64,000 bases of DNA from positions 38,862-102,861 of the forward strand of contig DRFJ01000057.1 in NCBI GenBank assembly GCA_011050615.1, read 5' to 3'. The notes under the pieces were generated by a model, which worked only from the letters and a program-made list of their open reading frames with translations, did no database searches and was not told the DNA's origin. The position numbers and the translations under genes were made by a program. Source of the stretch: Bacteroidota bacterium. Its GTDB lineage: Bacteria; Bacteroidota; Bacteroidia; Bacteroidales; VadinHA17. Below, piece after piece: positions 8,564 through 17,408 of this stretch; position 1 is the first letter of the stretch, and each line of letters starts with the position of its first letter.

Positions 8564-9775
8564 TTATTCCTTAACCAGGCACTCATAATAAAGTTCAAGG
8601 TATTCTTCAAAGCGATCCTTTGCCGAAAAATTCCTGAGTGCACTCTCGCGGCACACTGTTGCACTATATCTGTCACTATTATTTATTATCTCCCATATAG
8701 CATTATGAAGCTCCCTGATGTTTCCTTTTTCTACTACTATACCCGTATTATCATCAACTGATTCCGGGCTCCCCCCTGTTTTATAAGTAATGACAGGAGT
8801 GCCACAGGCGAGGGATTCAATATTAACAGAAGGGAAATTATCAACATATGTTGGATTAATAAAAGCTTGTGCCCCCGAATATAGTGCTGCCAGTTCTCCA
8901 ATGTTCTCGGTACGGGATATTCCTTTTATTTCATGGCCTGCCTGTTTCATGTGCTTACCTGTAAGGCCAACAAGGACTATCTCTATTTCCTTATCCAGAA
9001 TTGACCTCAATTTGATGAAATCGCCCAGACCTTTGTTTTTAGTCCATGTACCTGCAACACCAATGATATATTTCCTGTCAATCTTGTACTTTTCTTTTAT
9101 GGCGTGAGAAGAAACAGGTTTAAAATTGTCAATATCAACGCCATTATTTATGACTTTAATCTTATACTCTGAAAGAAATGACTTTTCCAGGAATCTGGCC
9201 AGCCATTCAGAGGGAGACACCAGGATCATATTTTTCATACCGCTGAACAGCTCTTTCTTCTGCTGAAAATTTTTTCTGGAGTTATCGGCAAACCAGCTTA
9301 TCGGATAAGCTGAGGTGAGGGGGCAGTCAAAACACTGACTCTTCCATTTATTACAAGAGACATGTTCAAAATGACAACAATGGCCGGTAAAAGGCCAGCA
9401 GTCATGAAAAGTCCACACCAGGGGTTTAGTCCGTTTTTTGAGGTAGTCGAAGAGCACCTGTATATTTAGATAGTAACCATGGAGGTTATGAAAATGAATA
9501 ATATCAGGATCCAGATCATCAATTTTACGGACAAGAGCTTTTGTTGCACCATATGAACCAAATCCATGACGATCAAAAAGCCGTGTTTTAACCAGATGAA
9601 AGGCCAGGTCCAGTTTATTTCCAATTTTTATCAGCTCAGACTTACTTTCATTAACGGTTCTGGCATAAGCAATTATACTCTCTCCCCCTCTTTCAATTAC
9701 CAGTCTGCCAATATCTTCAGCAATGCGTCCGTGTGAGCCGGAGTTGGCAGTCGTATTTATCTGGAGCACTTTCAT
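8564..9775 (-). CDS. GT4-type glycosyltransferase, WcaC-like
   Basis: 403 residues. The N-terminal domain has the colanic-acid-type pattern NSGSHGRIAEDIG, then IHFHNLHGYYLN and the cysteine-rich stretch FTGHCCHFEHVSCNKWKSQC typical of WcaC-like enzymes. The C-domain shows IGVAGTWTKNKGLGDF near 230-250 and ESLACGTPVITYKTGG with the conserved donor-binding Glu. Its start overlaps the next gene upstream by 4 bp (9772-9775, ATGA), which indicates coupled translation. The cysteines (HCCH...C...C) may bind a metal, but are structural in relatives as far as I know. The enzyme acts in the cytoplasm on the lipid-linked chain. Confidence 0.88.
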   Translation of the reverse strand: MKVLQINTTANSGSHGRIAEDIGRLVIERGGESIIAYARTVNESKSELIKIGNKLDLAFHLVKTRLFDRHGFGSYGATKALVRKIDDLDPDIIHFHNLHGYYLNIQVLFDYLKKRTKPLVWTFHDCWPFTGHCCHFEHVSCNKWKSQCFDCPLTSAYPISWFADNSRKNFQQKKELFSGMKNMILVSPSEWLARFLEKSFLSEYKIKVINNGVDIDNFKPVSSHAIKEKYKIDRKYIIGVAGTWTKNKGLGDFIKLRSILDKEIEIVLVGLTGKHMKQAGHEIKGISRTENIGELAALYSGAQAFINPTYVDNFPSVNIESLACGTPVITYKTGGSPESVDDNTGIVVEKGNIRELHNAIWEIINNSDRYSATVCRESALRNFSAKDRFEEYLELYYECLVKE

Positions 9776-10860
9776 TCGGGGAGAATAAATTTATAAAACT
9801 GTTCGCCTATTTCTCCAATAGAAAATTTATTTATCGATTCTTTAGCCTTTGCACCAATCTTCTCTCGTAGCATCTTATCATCCATTAATTGTTCCAGCCT
9901 TTCCCTGAATGAAGAATAGTCATTTACTTTTATCAAAAAGCCGTCTTCCCCATCGGTAATCATTTCTGACGGACCTGCAACACAATCAAATGCCACTACC
10001 GGCAATGCGGCAGACATGGCCTCGCCGATTACATTTGGGAATCCTTCAGAATACGAAGTGGAAACATAGATGCTGCTCTCCAGGTAGAACCTGTCAATAT
10101 CATTAATCTTACCCATAAGGAAAACTGAATTGCCAGCATTCAACCTGGCTATTAGCTCATTCAGCCTTACCATGTTTTTCTGCTTCAGGGCATCACCTCC
10201 AACAATGATTAATTTCCATCCCCTCCTGTTTATATCACAAAACAATTCAATCAGTTTATCATGATTTTTTGAATTTATTAACCTGCCTATCGACAGCACA
10301 ATTTTTTCTCTTTTCTTAGAAATATTATCGAAGGTTACAAAACGGATGGGATTGCCAATCACAGAAATATTACCGTTATTGAAATGTTTATCGTATATTC
10401 TCTTGGCAGTATATGTCTGGGCAATTATGCCTTTTGCTCTTGGGTAGAGCCATTTTCTCAGCAGTGATTGTAATAATTTGAATTTCTTTTCAGGGCTGCA
10501 ACGGTCTGATATATATACCTGGTAGGGAGAAGCCATCAGAGCCAGTAAGACAAAACTATTCCAGTACTCTCCGAAGCTGAGAACAGAATCAGGTTTTATT
10601 CTTCTGACCTCCTTCCTGAGGTAAGACAATCTGATGATGGTACAAATGAACCTCAGCCTGTCATTAAAAACAGACGTTGGCAGGTGGATTTTCAGGTTTT
10701 CGGGTACCTGATAAAAGAAAACAGGATCTTTACCGTACAGAACCATATGAACCTCAAGATCGTCTTTATTACAGAAATAGTATGCCAGTTCAGACATTAC
10801 TCTCTCCATTCCTCCTACCCCCATGGACGGAATAACCAAACACAGCTTTTTCTTTCTCAT
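9772..10860 (-). CDS. GT4-type glycosyltransferase
   Basis: 362 residues of the group 1 (GT4) family. The N-terminus reads LVIPSMGVGGMERVMSELA, the classic GGxE/GGMER phosphate loop of WbpH/GtfA-like transferases. The donor site has LSIGRLINSKNHDKLI near 195-210 and SYSEGFPNVIGEAMSAALPV near 280-300, with the conserved EGFPxxxxEAM pattern. It is a cytoplasmic GT-B enzyme that adds a hexose or N-acetylhexosamine to the growing repeat unit. It overlaps the following gene by 4 bp and lies 25 bp after the RimK-like ATP-grasp gene. Confidence 0.92.
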   Translation of the reverse strand: MRKKKLCLVIPSMGVGGMERVMSELAYYFCNKDDLEVHMVLYGKDPVFFYQVPENLKIHLPTSVFNDRLRFICTIIRLSYLRKEVRRIKPDSVLSFGEYWNSFVLLALMASPYQVYISDRCSPEKKFKLLQSLLRKWLYPRAKGIIAQTYTAKRIYDKHFNNGNISVIGNPIRFVTFDNISKKREKIVLSIGRLINSKNHDKLIELFCDINRRGWKLIIVGGDALKQKNMVRLNELIARLNAGNSVFLMGKINDIDRFYLESSIYVSTSYSEGFPNVIGEAMSAALPVVAFDCVAGPSEMITDGEDGFLIKVNDYSSFRERLEQLMDDKMLREKIGAKAKESINKFSIGEIGEQFYKFILPE

Positions 10861-10885
10861 TTCAACTACTAGGTCTTATATTATA

Positions 10886-11911
10886 TTAGTCATCAGTATC
10901 CTTAACAGAAAACACAATGCCATCCACCATCCACGCATAGGGATTGAAGGTCCCGGGATGGTAATCAAGGTCTTCATCCCAGTAGCCATGGTTGAACTGA
11001 TCTTCATCATAGCCAAACCCATAGCTAACCTCAGCAATAAGGGGCCGCCCATTGTGTAAAACAAAGTCGAAGGCAGCACACTGCAGCTTTAATCTGTTTG
11101 CGACACTGAAAGCAATTTTTAAGGCTTCTTCAGGTATCATTGACATATCATAATCGATCATTCCGCTTCCTGATGCCCTGAAATCACCCGGCCGCACATT
11201 CCTTCTCAGAGCAAAACACCTGTTGAATACATATGTTACCCTTATATCGTGAGTATTATCCGGTATGAAATCCTGAAAATATATATAACCTCGTTCTCGC
11301 CCATGCACTATTGAATAAGGAGTAGGGATAAAGAACCTGACTATGCCCTTGAAAACCTCATTTAAATCTGCCTTTCCTTTTTTGTACTGCCTCAATCGTT
11401 CTTTCAGACCAGTGTATGCATTAAATATCCGGAAGCCTTTTCCAAATGCCCTGTTTACTAATACCCTGGCCTCTCTTTTTGTTTTAACAAGTTTAACATT
11501 ATCAGAACCTGACCCTCCCCTAAGTTTAAAAACCTTGGGAAATGTAGTATTAGCTATCCATTCCAGTGCATCATGCTTCGAGAAGAATGCGTAAGAACTT
11601 GCCATAGGGGCATTTACTGCTTCGAGAAGGTATTTCTGGCCCAGTTTGTCATCGAAATGCCAGTTAGATCTGAAATCAGGATAAACTGCCCTGCCGGACA
11701 TCTCAACTGAATATAGCAACTGTTTTGCAAACAGTGTGTCTTTGGGGCTTATATGAAAATGATGCCACATAAATGCATCACAATCAGAAAGCTGTGACAT
11801 TACATCACTTTTGTAACAGTCAATCCGTTTCCAGGGTATATTCCTGGATTCACAATATTCTATCCAGTATTTACTGAAGGATCCTTCTCTATGATGAATT
11901 CCAATCTTCAC
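10886..11911 (-). CDS. RimK-like ATP-grasp protein (copy 2 of 2)
   Basis: 341 residues. Architecture is pre-ATP-grasp domain (residues 1-95), then ATP-grasp with FPKVFKLRGGSGSDNVKL (K129, glycine-rich loop 132-136), a partner strand YIYFQDFIPDNTHDIRV (210-225), and metal-binding residues in FDFVL (281) and AEVSYGF (293). These are the features of RimK/D-ala-D-ala-type ligases that couple a carboxylate to an amine. It is a close tandem duplicate of 11926-12969; both end in a Trp-Asp-rich tail (NHGYWDEDLDYHPG). Spacing between them is 14 bp. The family looks conserved enough to be active. It shares no close resemblance with the sugar-transfer-associated ATP-grasp set at 12995-17394. Confidence 0.82.
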   Translation of the reverse strand: MKIGIHHREGSFSKYWIEYCESRNIPWKRIDCYKSDVMSQLSDCDAFMWHHFHISPKDTLFAKQLLYSVEMSGRAVYPDFRSNWHFDDKLGQKYLLEAVNAPMASSYAFFSKHDALEWIANTTFPKVFKLRGGSGSDNVKLVKTKREARVLVNRAFGKGFRIFNAYTGLKERLRQYKKGKADLNEVFKGIVRFFIPTPYSIVHGRERGYIYFQDFIPDNTHDIRVTYVFNRCFALRRNVRPGDFRASGSGMIDYDMSMIPEEALKIAFSVANRLKLQCAAFDFVLHNGRPLIAEVSYGFGYDEDQFNHGYWDEDLDYHPGTFNPYAWMVDGIVFSVKDTDD

Positions 11912-11925
11912 TGTTAGTGTAATCT

Positions 11926-12969
11926 TTAATCCAATAAATTAATCTGCCCTGACTTAACCAGTTCCAGTACATTATCTACCATCCATCCATACGGATCAAA
12001 TTTGCCCGGATAGTAATTCATATCGTGATCCCAGTAACCGTGATGATAATATTCCGGTGCGGTTCCTGACCCGTAACTTATTTCAACAATCATCGGCCGG
12101 CCATTATACACGACAAAATCAAATGCTGCCGTCTGCAGTTTAAGTCTAGCTGCCATATCAAATACAATTTTTATTGCATCTTCCGGTATATGATCAGGGT
12201 CATAATCATAGTTTTCACTACCTGAAGCCCTGAAGTCACCGTCCCGCACTTTTCTTCTCAGTCCGTAACATTTTTTATCTACATAAGTGAGTCTTATATC
12301 GTGATCATTATCCGGAACAAAGTCCTGGAAATAGACATACCCGCGTTCTTTACCGGATATATGAGAGTACCTGGGCGGAAAAGCAAGTCGTACAATACTT
12401 TTTACCACGCCGAACAGCGTTTCCTTGCCCTGGCGGTATTTCAGCCATCTATCCTTCAGGGAAAATGAAGAATTAAACAACCTGAAACCGCTCCTGAATG
12501 CTTTCCTTGCCAACCTTACTGCATGACTACGGGTTCTCACCAACCTCACATTTATTGATCCTGATCCACCCCTTAACTTAAAAACCTTTGGGAACTCTGC
12601 TTTCCTTATCCATTTAATAGCATCATTGAGTGAGTAGAAGACATGGGAGGGCACCAGCGGTGCTTTTATTGATTCAAACAAGTATTTCTGACCTATTTTA
12701 TCATCGAAGTGCCAGCAGGTCCTGAAATCAGGGAAAACAATTTTCCCTGACATCTCCAGCGAATAAATCAACTGCTTTGCAAACAGTATATCCTTCGGGC
12801 TTTCATGATTAAAATGCCACATCAATGCATCACAATCTTTAATTTGTTCAATAATATCACTGCCGTAACAGTTTACAAGTTTATAAGATATTTTATTTTT
12901 CTCGCAATAGTCTATCCATCCTGTTGTATAGTCTTCATTACGATACTGAATTGCTATCTTAATATCCAT
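11926..12969 (-). CDS. RimK-like ATP-grasp protein (copy 1 of 2)
   Basis: 347 residues, paralog of 10886-11911 along its length. The same segments occur in order: an N-terminal domain containing IKDCDALMWHFNHESPKDI, FPKVFKLRGGSGSINVRLV, YVYFQDFVPDNDHDIRLTYV, GDFRASGSENYDYDPDHIP and an acidic metal pair in FDFVV and VEISYG. The two copies have the same length of variable spacer (residues 160-200, basic and aromatic, around KDRWLKYRQGKE), which suggests recent duplication with functional divergence. Role: an ATP-dependent carboxylate-amine or carboxylate-thiol ligation is expected from the fold. Product unknown. It lies 25 bp below the three-copy ATP-grasp array. Confidence 0.82.
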   Translation of the reverse strand: MDIKIAIQYRNEDYTTGWIDYCEKNKISYKLVNCYGSDIIEQIKDCDALMWHFNHESPKDILFAKQLIYSLEMSGKIVFPDFRTCWHFDDKIGQKYLFESIKAPLVPSHVFYSLNDAIKWIRKAEFPKVFKLRGGSGSINVRLVRTRSHAVRLARKAFRSGFRLFNSSFSLKDRWLKYRQGKETLFGVVKSIVRLAFPPRYSHISGKERGYVYFQDFVPDNDHDIRLTYVDKKCYGLRRKVRDGDFRASGSENYDYDPDHIPEDAIKIVFDMAARLKLQTAAFDFVVYNGRPMIVEISYGSGTAPEYYHHGYWDHDMNYYPGKFDPYGWMVDNVLELVKSGQINLLD

Positions 12970-12994
12970 TTCGCTAAATAATCAGGCAGGCAGG

Positions 12995-14083
12995 CTATAT
13001 TTCATCATCATCCGTCCAGAATGGTCCATAACCTGCTTCAGGTGAAGAAAATCCCGGGTTATTAGTATTCCATTCCAGGAGTTTTGGCTCTCCCAGGCTA
13101 TTAATGCACACGTCCCATGCAATTAATCGCGTATACGGAAATAGTTTATGAGCGTTTTTACACTTTTCCAGTATATCCTGATACATAGGAATTTTGATAT
13201 CGGAAATTAAAAATCCTGTGTTAGGGTGTCTGTCGGTGACTTCAAGACCCAGTGCCGGATCATAGCAATAATCAGACGGCTTACCGGACAGATCTATGTA
13301 GACATAATAACCTCCCATTGTCCCGCTATCAACATAGGTCCCATCTCTTCCAAAGCGTAGCCACACATATTTAACCACTGTTGACCCATCTTTTCTCATA
13401 AATGTGTTTACACGCAATGTATTAACACTGTGAGGATATAAATCATTAAGGAGTTTATATTGTTTTACCTGCGGCTGTATGACATAGTTTTTATTTGGAT
13501 TAAGCTTCTCCGTCATAAAACCTGAAGCTTCAATAATTCTCACCTGTTGCCCACCCCAGCCTCCTTCTTCCTTGATTACAACTTTTTTATCATATTCTGA
13601 CATAAATTTTTCAACCTCTCCCCTCTCAACAACTTTAAGTTCTGAATCAAGGAACATATCACAGATATACAGGAAGAGAGGTTTTACTGCAAAATCACCA
13701 AAAAGCCTGTAATCATATGTTTTGAGATCGTTCATATAGAGGGCCGGCTTAGGATTCAGCTTAGGCAGCAACACAAATCTGAAATAGTCATAAGGGATCC
13801 ATCCCCTGATAAACTCTCCTCTGACCTCGGTATAAAAAGACAGGTAAGGCCACCAGGCTTTGCTCCCGAACCTTTGCCTGCAATACTCTTTGATATCTTT
13901 CTTAACCTTTCTGTTCATGATCGTTACGCCCTTCCTTTTCTCAACTTCTCTCCTGAGATAATGCCCTTCATTCCGTATATGAGCCAGGATTATCTTCAGT
14001 TTAACATTTTCCGACCATTTCTCAATCATCATCCTTATACGAATGATAATTTTCCCGAAATAAAGCCTGATCAAATATCTCAT
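12995..14083 (-). CDS. Sugar-transfer-associated ATP-grasp ligase (tandem copy C)
   Basis: 362 residues. A basic amphipathic N-terminus (about 1-45) may touch the membrane. The core has LNDLKTYDYRLFGDFA-like text (LYMNDLKTYDYRLFGDF), VVIKEEGGWGGQQVRII as the ATP loop, VNTLRVNTFMRKDGS, and the terminal metal site IAWDVCINSLGEPKLLEWN. All are shared with the two upstream copies at 14088 and 15164, giving a tandem triplication. The fold activates a carboxylate with ATP and transfers it to an amine. Members of this family sit in exopolysaccharide loci and are thought to attach amino acids or related groups to glycans, but this is inference from context. The gap to copy B is 4 bp. Confidence 0.84.
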   Translation of the reverse strand: MRYLIRLYFGKIIIRIRMMIEKWSENVKLKIILAHIRNEGHYLRREVEKRKGVTIMNRKVKKDIKEYCRQRFGSKAWWPYLSFYTEVRGEFIRGWIPYDYFRFVLLPKLNPKPALYMNDLKTYDYRLFGDFAVKPLFLYICDMFLDSELKVVERGEVEKFMSEYDKKVVIKEEGGWGGQQVRIIEASGFMTEKLNPNKNYVIQPQVKQYKLLNDLYPHSVNTLRVNTFMRKDGSTVVKYVWLRFGRDGTYVDSGTMGGYYVYIDLSGKPSDYCYDPALGLEVTDRHPNTGFLISDIKIPMYQDILEKCKNAHKLFPYTRLIAWDVCINSLGEPKLLEWNTNNPGFSSPEAGYGPFWTDDDEI

Positions 14084-14087
14084 TCAG

Positions 14088-15167
14088 TCAGATTTCTTCA
14101 TCATTGGGCCAGAAAGGTCCGAATTTAGCCTCTTCTGTCGGAAAATCAGGATTATTGGCATTCCACTCAAGAAGTACTGGTTTCCCGGAACTATCAATGC
14201 AAACATCCCAGGCTATTAACCTTGAATAAGGGAATTTTTTATGTGCCACCTTACATTTCTCAATAATCTCTCCAAACATCGGTATCTTAACATCCGAGTA
14301 AAGGTAACCGGTATTTTTATGTCTGTCTCCTATCTTCATCCCTGTCTTATGATCGTAACTGTAAGGTTCAGGATTCCCGGCCAGGTCAAAGAAAAGGAAA
14401 TCACCACCCATAGTACCATTGTCGACTCTCATGCCATCTTTACCAAATCGGAGCCATACATATTTTGGAATGACAGAACCATCTTTTTTAAGAAATGTAT
14501 TGACCCGGAAGGTATTGACACTTTCCGGGTAAAGATCATTTAAGACTTTATATTGCTCAACAAAGGGCTGGATAACATAATTTTTATCATTCGGCAGTTC
14601 ATAAGGGCTGAAAGATGCCGGGTTAATAATTCTTACCTGCTCACCGCCCCATCCTGATTCTTCCTTTATGACAATATTATCATTATATTCTGACATAAAA
14701 GATTTTACATCATCTTTCCCTACGGTTTCCAGATCTGTATTGAAGAACATTCCTGAGATAAAAAGAAACAAAGGTTTTAATGCAAAATCACCAAAAAGCC
14801 TGTAGTCATAGGTCTTTAAATCATTCAGATAAAGTGCAGGTTTAGGATTGATCCTTGGCAGGAACACAAACCTGTAATAATCATACGGCAACCATCCCTC
14901 CAGAAACTCTCCTCTGATTTCTGTATAAAGAGCGAGGTAATGCCAGTAATTTTTACTTCCGAACCTATCTTTTGAATATTCTTTAATTGACTTTTTTAAC
15001 TTATTACTTAAAACTTTAGTTTCTTTACTTTTAGTTACCACATTCCGTCCCATATGAGCATCATTTCTGAGATATGCAAGAATAAGTTTATGCAGGAGGG
15101 CATCTGTAAATTTTTCAAAGATCATTCTTAGCCGAATGATTATCTTACCAAGGTAAAGCCTTATCAT
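14088..15167 (-). CDS. Sugar-transfer-associated ATP-grasp ligase (tandem copy B)
   Basis: 359 residues. ATP-grasp core: NIVIKEESGWGGEQVRII (K168, glycine loop 172-177), then NTFRVN at 218-223, a conserved GTMGGDFLFFDLAG stretch, IAWDVC at about 318-323 and EWNANNP (334-340), the last two supplying Mg-binding Asp, Glu and Asn. The basic N-terminal helix region (LGKIIIRLRMIFEKF) is shared with copy C. The gene overlaps copy A by 4 bp (15164-15167). Completeness of all binding motifs argues that duplicates are each functional and retained, not decaying. Substrates are unknown. Confidence 0.84.
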   Translation of the reverse strand: MIRLYLGKIIIRLRMIFEKFTDALLHKLILAYLRNDAHMGRNVVTKSKETKVLSNKLKKSIKEYSKDRFGSKNYWHYLALYTEIRGEFLEGWLPYDYYRFVFLPRINPKPALYLNDLKTYDYRLFGDFALKPLFLFISGMFFNTDLETVGKDDVKSFMSEYNDNIVIKEESGWGGEQVRIINPASFSPYELPNDKNYVIQPFVEQYKVLNDLYPESVNTFRVNTFLKKDGSVIPKYVWLRFGKDGMRVDNGTMGGDFLFFDLAGNPEPYSYDHKTGMKIGDRHKNTGYLYSDVKIPMFGEIIEKCKVAHKKFPYSRLIAWDVCIDSSGKPVLLEWNANNPDFPTEEAKFGPFWPNDEEI

Positions 15168-16270
15168 TTATTCAGATGCTTTACAGAATATTCCAGATCC
15201 CAGATATCATCATCCTCAGACCATAAGGGACCATATTTAGCCTCGAAAGGATAAAAGCCGGGTTCTTCAGCATTCCATTCGATGAGCTTTGGTTCACCCG
15301 TGTTTTCTATACAAACATCCCAGCCAATTACACGGGCATAGGGAAATTTCTTGTGTGCCTGTCTGCATTTTTCCAGCATATCGTGGAACATAGGAATTTC
15401 AATATCTGAAAATACATAGCCCGTATTTTTGTGTCTGTCTCCTATTTCTATGCCGGTCTGCCATTCATATATCTTGCTATCAGGATTCCCATTTAAATTA
15501 AAATACAGATAATAACCACCGGATGACAGGTTGTCAACTTTAAGGTTATCAGCACCAAACCTGAGCATAACATATATAATCTTTACCAATCCGTCCTTTC
15601 TTAAGAAAGAAATTATCCTGAAAGTGTTAACACTGTCAGGATACAGGTCATCCAGTACTTTATACTGCCTAATATAGGGCTGTATAACATAGTTTTTCTT
15701 CTTATCCAGTTCTTCCGGAACAAATTCTGAAGAATGAAGTATACTGACCTCCTTACCACCACGACCACCTTCCTGTTTTATAACTATAGTATCATTATAA
15801 TCAGAAAGAAATTTTATTAGCCGTTTTCTATCAATAATTTCCATGTCCGGATCAATAAACATACCTGAAACATAAATCAGGAGCGGTTTGATAGCGAAGT
15901 CTCCGAAAAGCCTGTAGTCATATGTCTTCAGGTCATTAATTAGAACACCCGGTCTGGGGTTAAGATTTGGCAATAAAATAAATACATAGTAATCGTAAGG
16001 CATCCACCCGGGTACAAATTCTCCTCTTATTTCAGTATAAAGTGCCAGGTAAGGCCAGTAAGCAGTAGTGCCAAACTTATGCTTTGAGTAGTCTTTTATT
16101 GTTTTCAATAAACGCCTGTTTGTTATTCGCACTCCCTTTCGGCGAATAACACCTTTTCTCAACCTGTTTGCCTTTGCCCTTGCATTGAAAAAAATCCATT
16201 TCTTATAGAAATAATGAAACCACTTCTGGAGGGTTAATATAAAACGCCAGATACTATTCCCTGAGCCCAT
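15164..16270 (-). CDS. Sugar-transfer-associated ATP-grasp ligase (tandem copy A)
   Basis: 368 residues, first of three tandem paralogs. It keeps the shared ATP-grasp segments (TIVIKQEGGRGGKEVSIL as the nucleotide loop, TFRIISFLRKDG, IGWDVCIENTGEPKLIEWN as the metal site), but GWGG of the other two copies is GRGG here, and NTMGG-like text is replaced by SSGGYYLYF. These differences lie near the nucleotide and substrate pocket and suggest a different substrate. The C-terminus extends a little past the others (WDLEYSVKHLNK). It overlaps copy B by 4 bp and lies 11 bp below copy D at 16282. Confidence 0.83.
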   Translation of the reverse strand: MGSGNSIWRFILTLQKWFHYFYKKWIFFNARAKANRLRKGVIRRKGVRITNRRLLKTIKDYSKHKFGTTAYWPYLALYTEIRGEFVPGWMPYDYYVFILLPNLNPRPGVLINDLKTYDYRLFGDFAIKPLLIYVSGMFIDPDMEIIDRKRLIKFLSDYNDTIVIKQEGGRGGKEVSILHSSEFVPEELDKKKNYVIQPYIRQYKVLDDLYPDSVNTFRIISFLRKDGLVKIIYVMLRFGADNLKVDNLSSGGYYLYFNLNGNPDSKIYEWQTGIEIGDRHKNTGYVFSDIEIPMFHDMLEKCRQAHKKFPYARVIGWDVCIENTGEPKLIEWNAEEPGFYPFEAKYGPLWSEDDDIWDLEYSVKHLNK

Positions 16271-16281
16271 CTTTGTCCTTA

Positions 16282-17394
16282 TTATTTAAGTGCCCAGTGA
16301 TTATTAATACAATATTCATAAACTTCATCGGTGAATTCACCAAAAAACAAAGAGCCATGATATTGAGCAAATCGTATGGTGCCTCCGTTGATGTTTACCT
16401 CAATCATCCTCCATCTGCGTTCCGAGTCATAACAAAGATCAAGGCATACCACTCCGGCGTAAAATATTTTTCCGGCAATTTTAAGTGCTGTTTCCTTCAA
16501 TCCTTCGAAATCAGGAATTTCCTGAGTGAACCTTGCACCGGTATCAGGATGTTCAATATACTTTTTACCATATTTATCCACTGCAAAACCATTCATTGCC
16601 CCATCCTGTCTTATCATTGTAACAATACCTCCAGCCGTTTCATTATCCAGTGAACCCCCAACACCCATCCTCAGGACAACATTAACAATATGTAAGTTAT
16701 TATCCTTAACAGAACGATAAATATTTACCCGCAAGGTATTTATTCCGCTCTTATTGAACTGCTCATAGAATGAACCTTGCCTTATTCTTTCCTGCACCAA
16801 AAAGTTCTTCTTATTCCTTATAAGCGTAGCAAGTTCATCCTTATTCCTGGGGAAATATACATTCTGACCCCCGTAAGAATCCCTGTTGGGCTTAACGACC
16901 ACCGGGTAATTTAGTTTGCCGGAGATGAACTCAATGTCACTGAAGTCAACAGGATTCAGGTCACTATCCAGCCATTCACCGTCTACATTATGAAAATAAT
17001 CTTCAGGGAAAATATTGCCCGGGAACCAGTGGTTATAAAAACTTTTATATGTAAGATATTCAACTGTTTTAGTATGATTTAAAGTAGGCTCGATATCGCT
17101 TACAAATATTTCTTCCGGTATGTACTTTGGATTTGCCACACCTGATATACTGGAACACACCCTTAAAGTAGCCATATTCAGCCTCCTGCTGAAGGGTTTC
17201 CAGAATTCCTTATGAGCGGTTTCTACAGATCGTTCACATGGCTTATTGAAGTCCGGATATAAATCGAAAACCTTATTAAACCTTCTTTTCCACAGAATAT
17301 GTGCTCCTCTCCTGATCAACAAATAGCTGATTACCCCCTTAAGTCGCTCTTTAAGAGGCAGTTTATTATTCTGAATTATTATTCTATACATCAT
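16282..17394 (-). CDS. Sugar-transfer-associated ATP-grasp ligase (copy D, diverged)
   Basis: 370 residues. Motifs in order: PVVVKPNRDSYGGQNVYFP (K168, glycine loop near 175), NTLRVN at 219-224, GGSLDNETAGGIVTMI near 247-260, CLDLC at about 317 and EVNING (332-337). The order fits the same ATP-grasp family as copies A-C, but the N-terminal 150 residues differ (CSSISGVANPKYIPEEIF, EDYFHNVDGEWLD), so the donor or acceptor is probably different. It sits 14 bp below the deacetylase-like gene at 17409. No signal peptide. The enzyme probably works at the cytoplasmic face on an activated sugar or lipid-linked unit. Confidence 0.83.
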   Translation of the reverse strand: MMYRIIIQNNKLPLKERLKGVISYLLIRRGAHILWKRRFNKVFDLYPDFNKPCERSVETAHKEFWKPFSRRLNMATLRVCSSISGVANPKYIPEEIFVSDIEPTLNHTKTVEYLTYKSFYNHWFPGNIFPEDYFHNVDGEWLDSDLNPVDFSDIEFISGKLNYPVVVKPNRDSYGGQNVYFPRNKDELATLIRNKKNFLVQERIRQGSFYEQFNKSGINTLRVNIYRSVKDNNLHIVNVVLRMGVGGSLDNETAGGIVTMIRQDGAMNGFAVDKYGKKYIEHPDTGARFTQEIPDFEGLKETALKIAGKIFYAGVVCLDLCYDSERRWRMIEVNINGGTIRFAQYHGSLFFGEFTDEVYEYCINNHWALK

Positions 17395-17408
17395 GCGGTT
17401 GTTAAGAA

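Noticed and set aside
10886..17394. A graspetide (ribosomal peptide) cluster
   Set aside because: ATP-grasp arrays recall graspetide ligases, but no short precursor peptide gene with repeated acidic core was seen between or beside them, and the neighbours are glycan genes.
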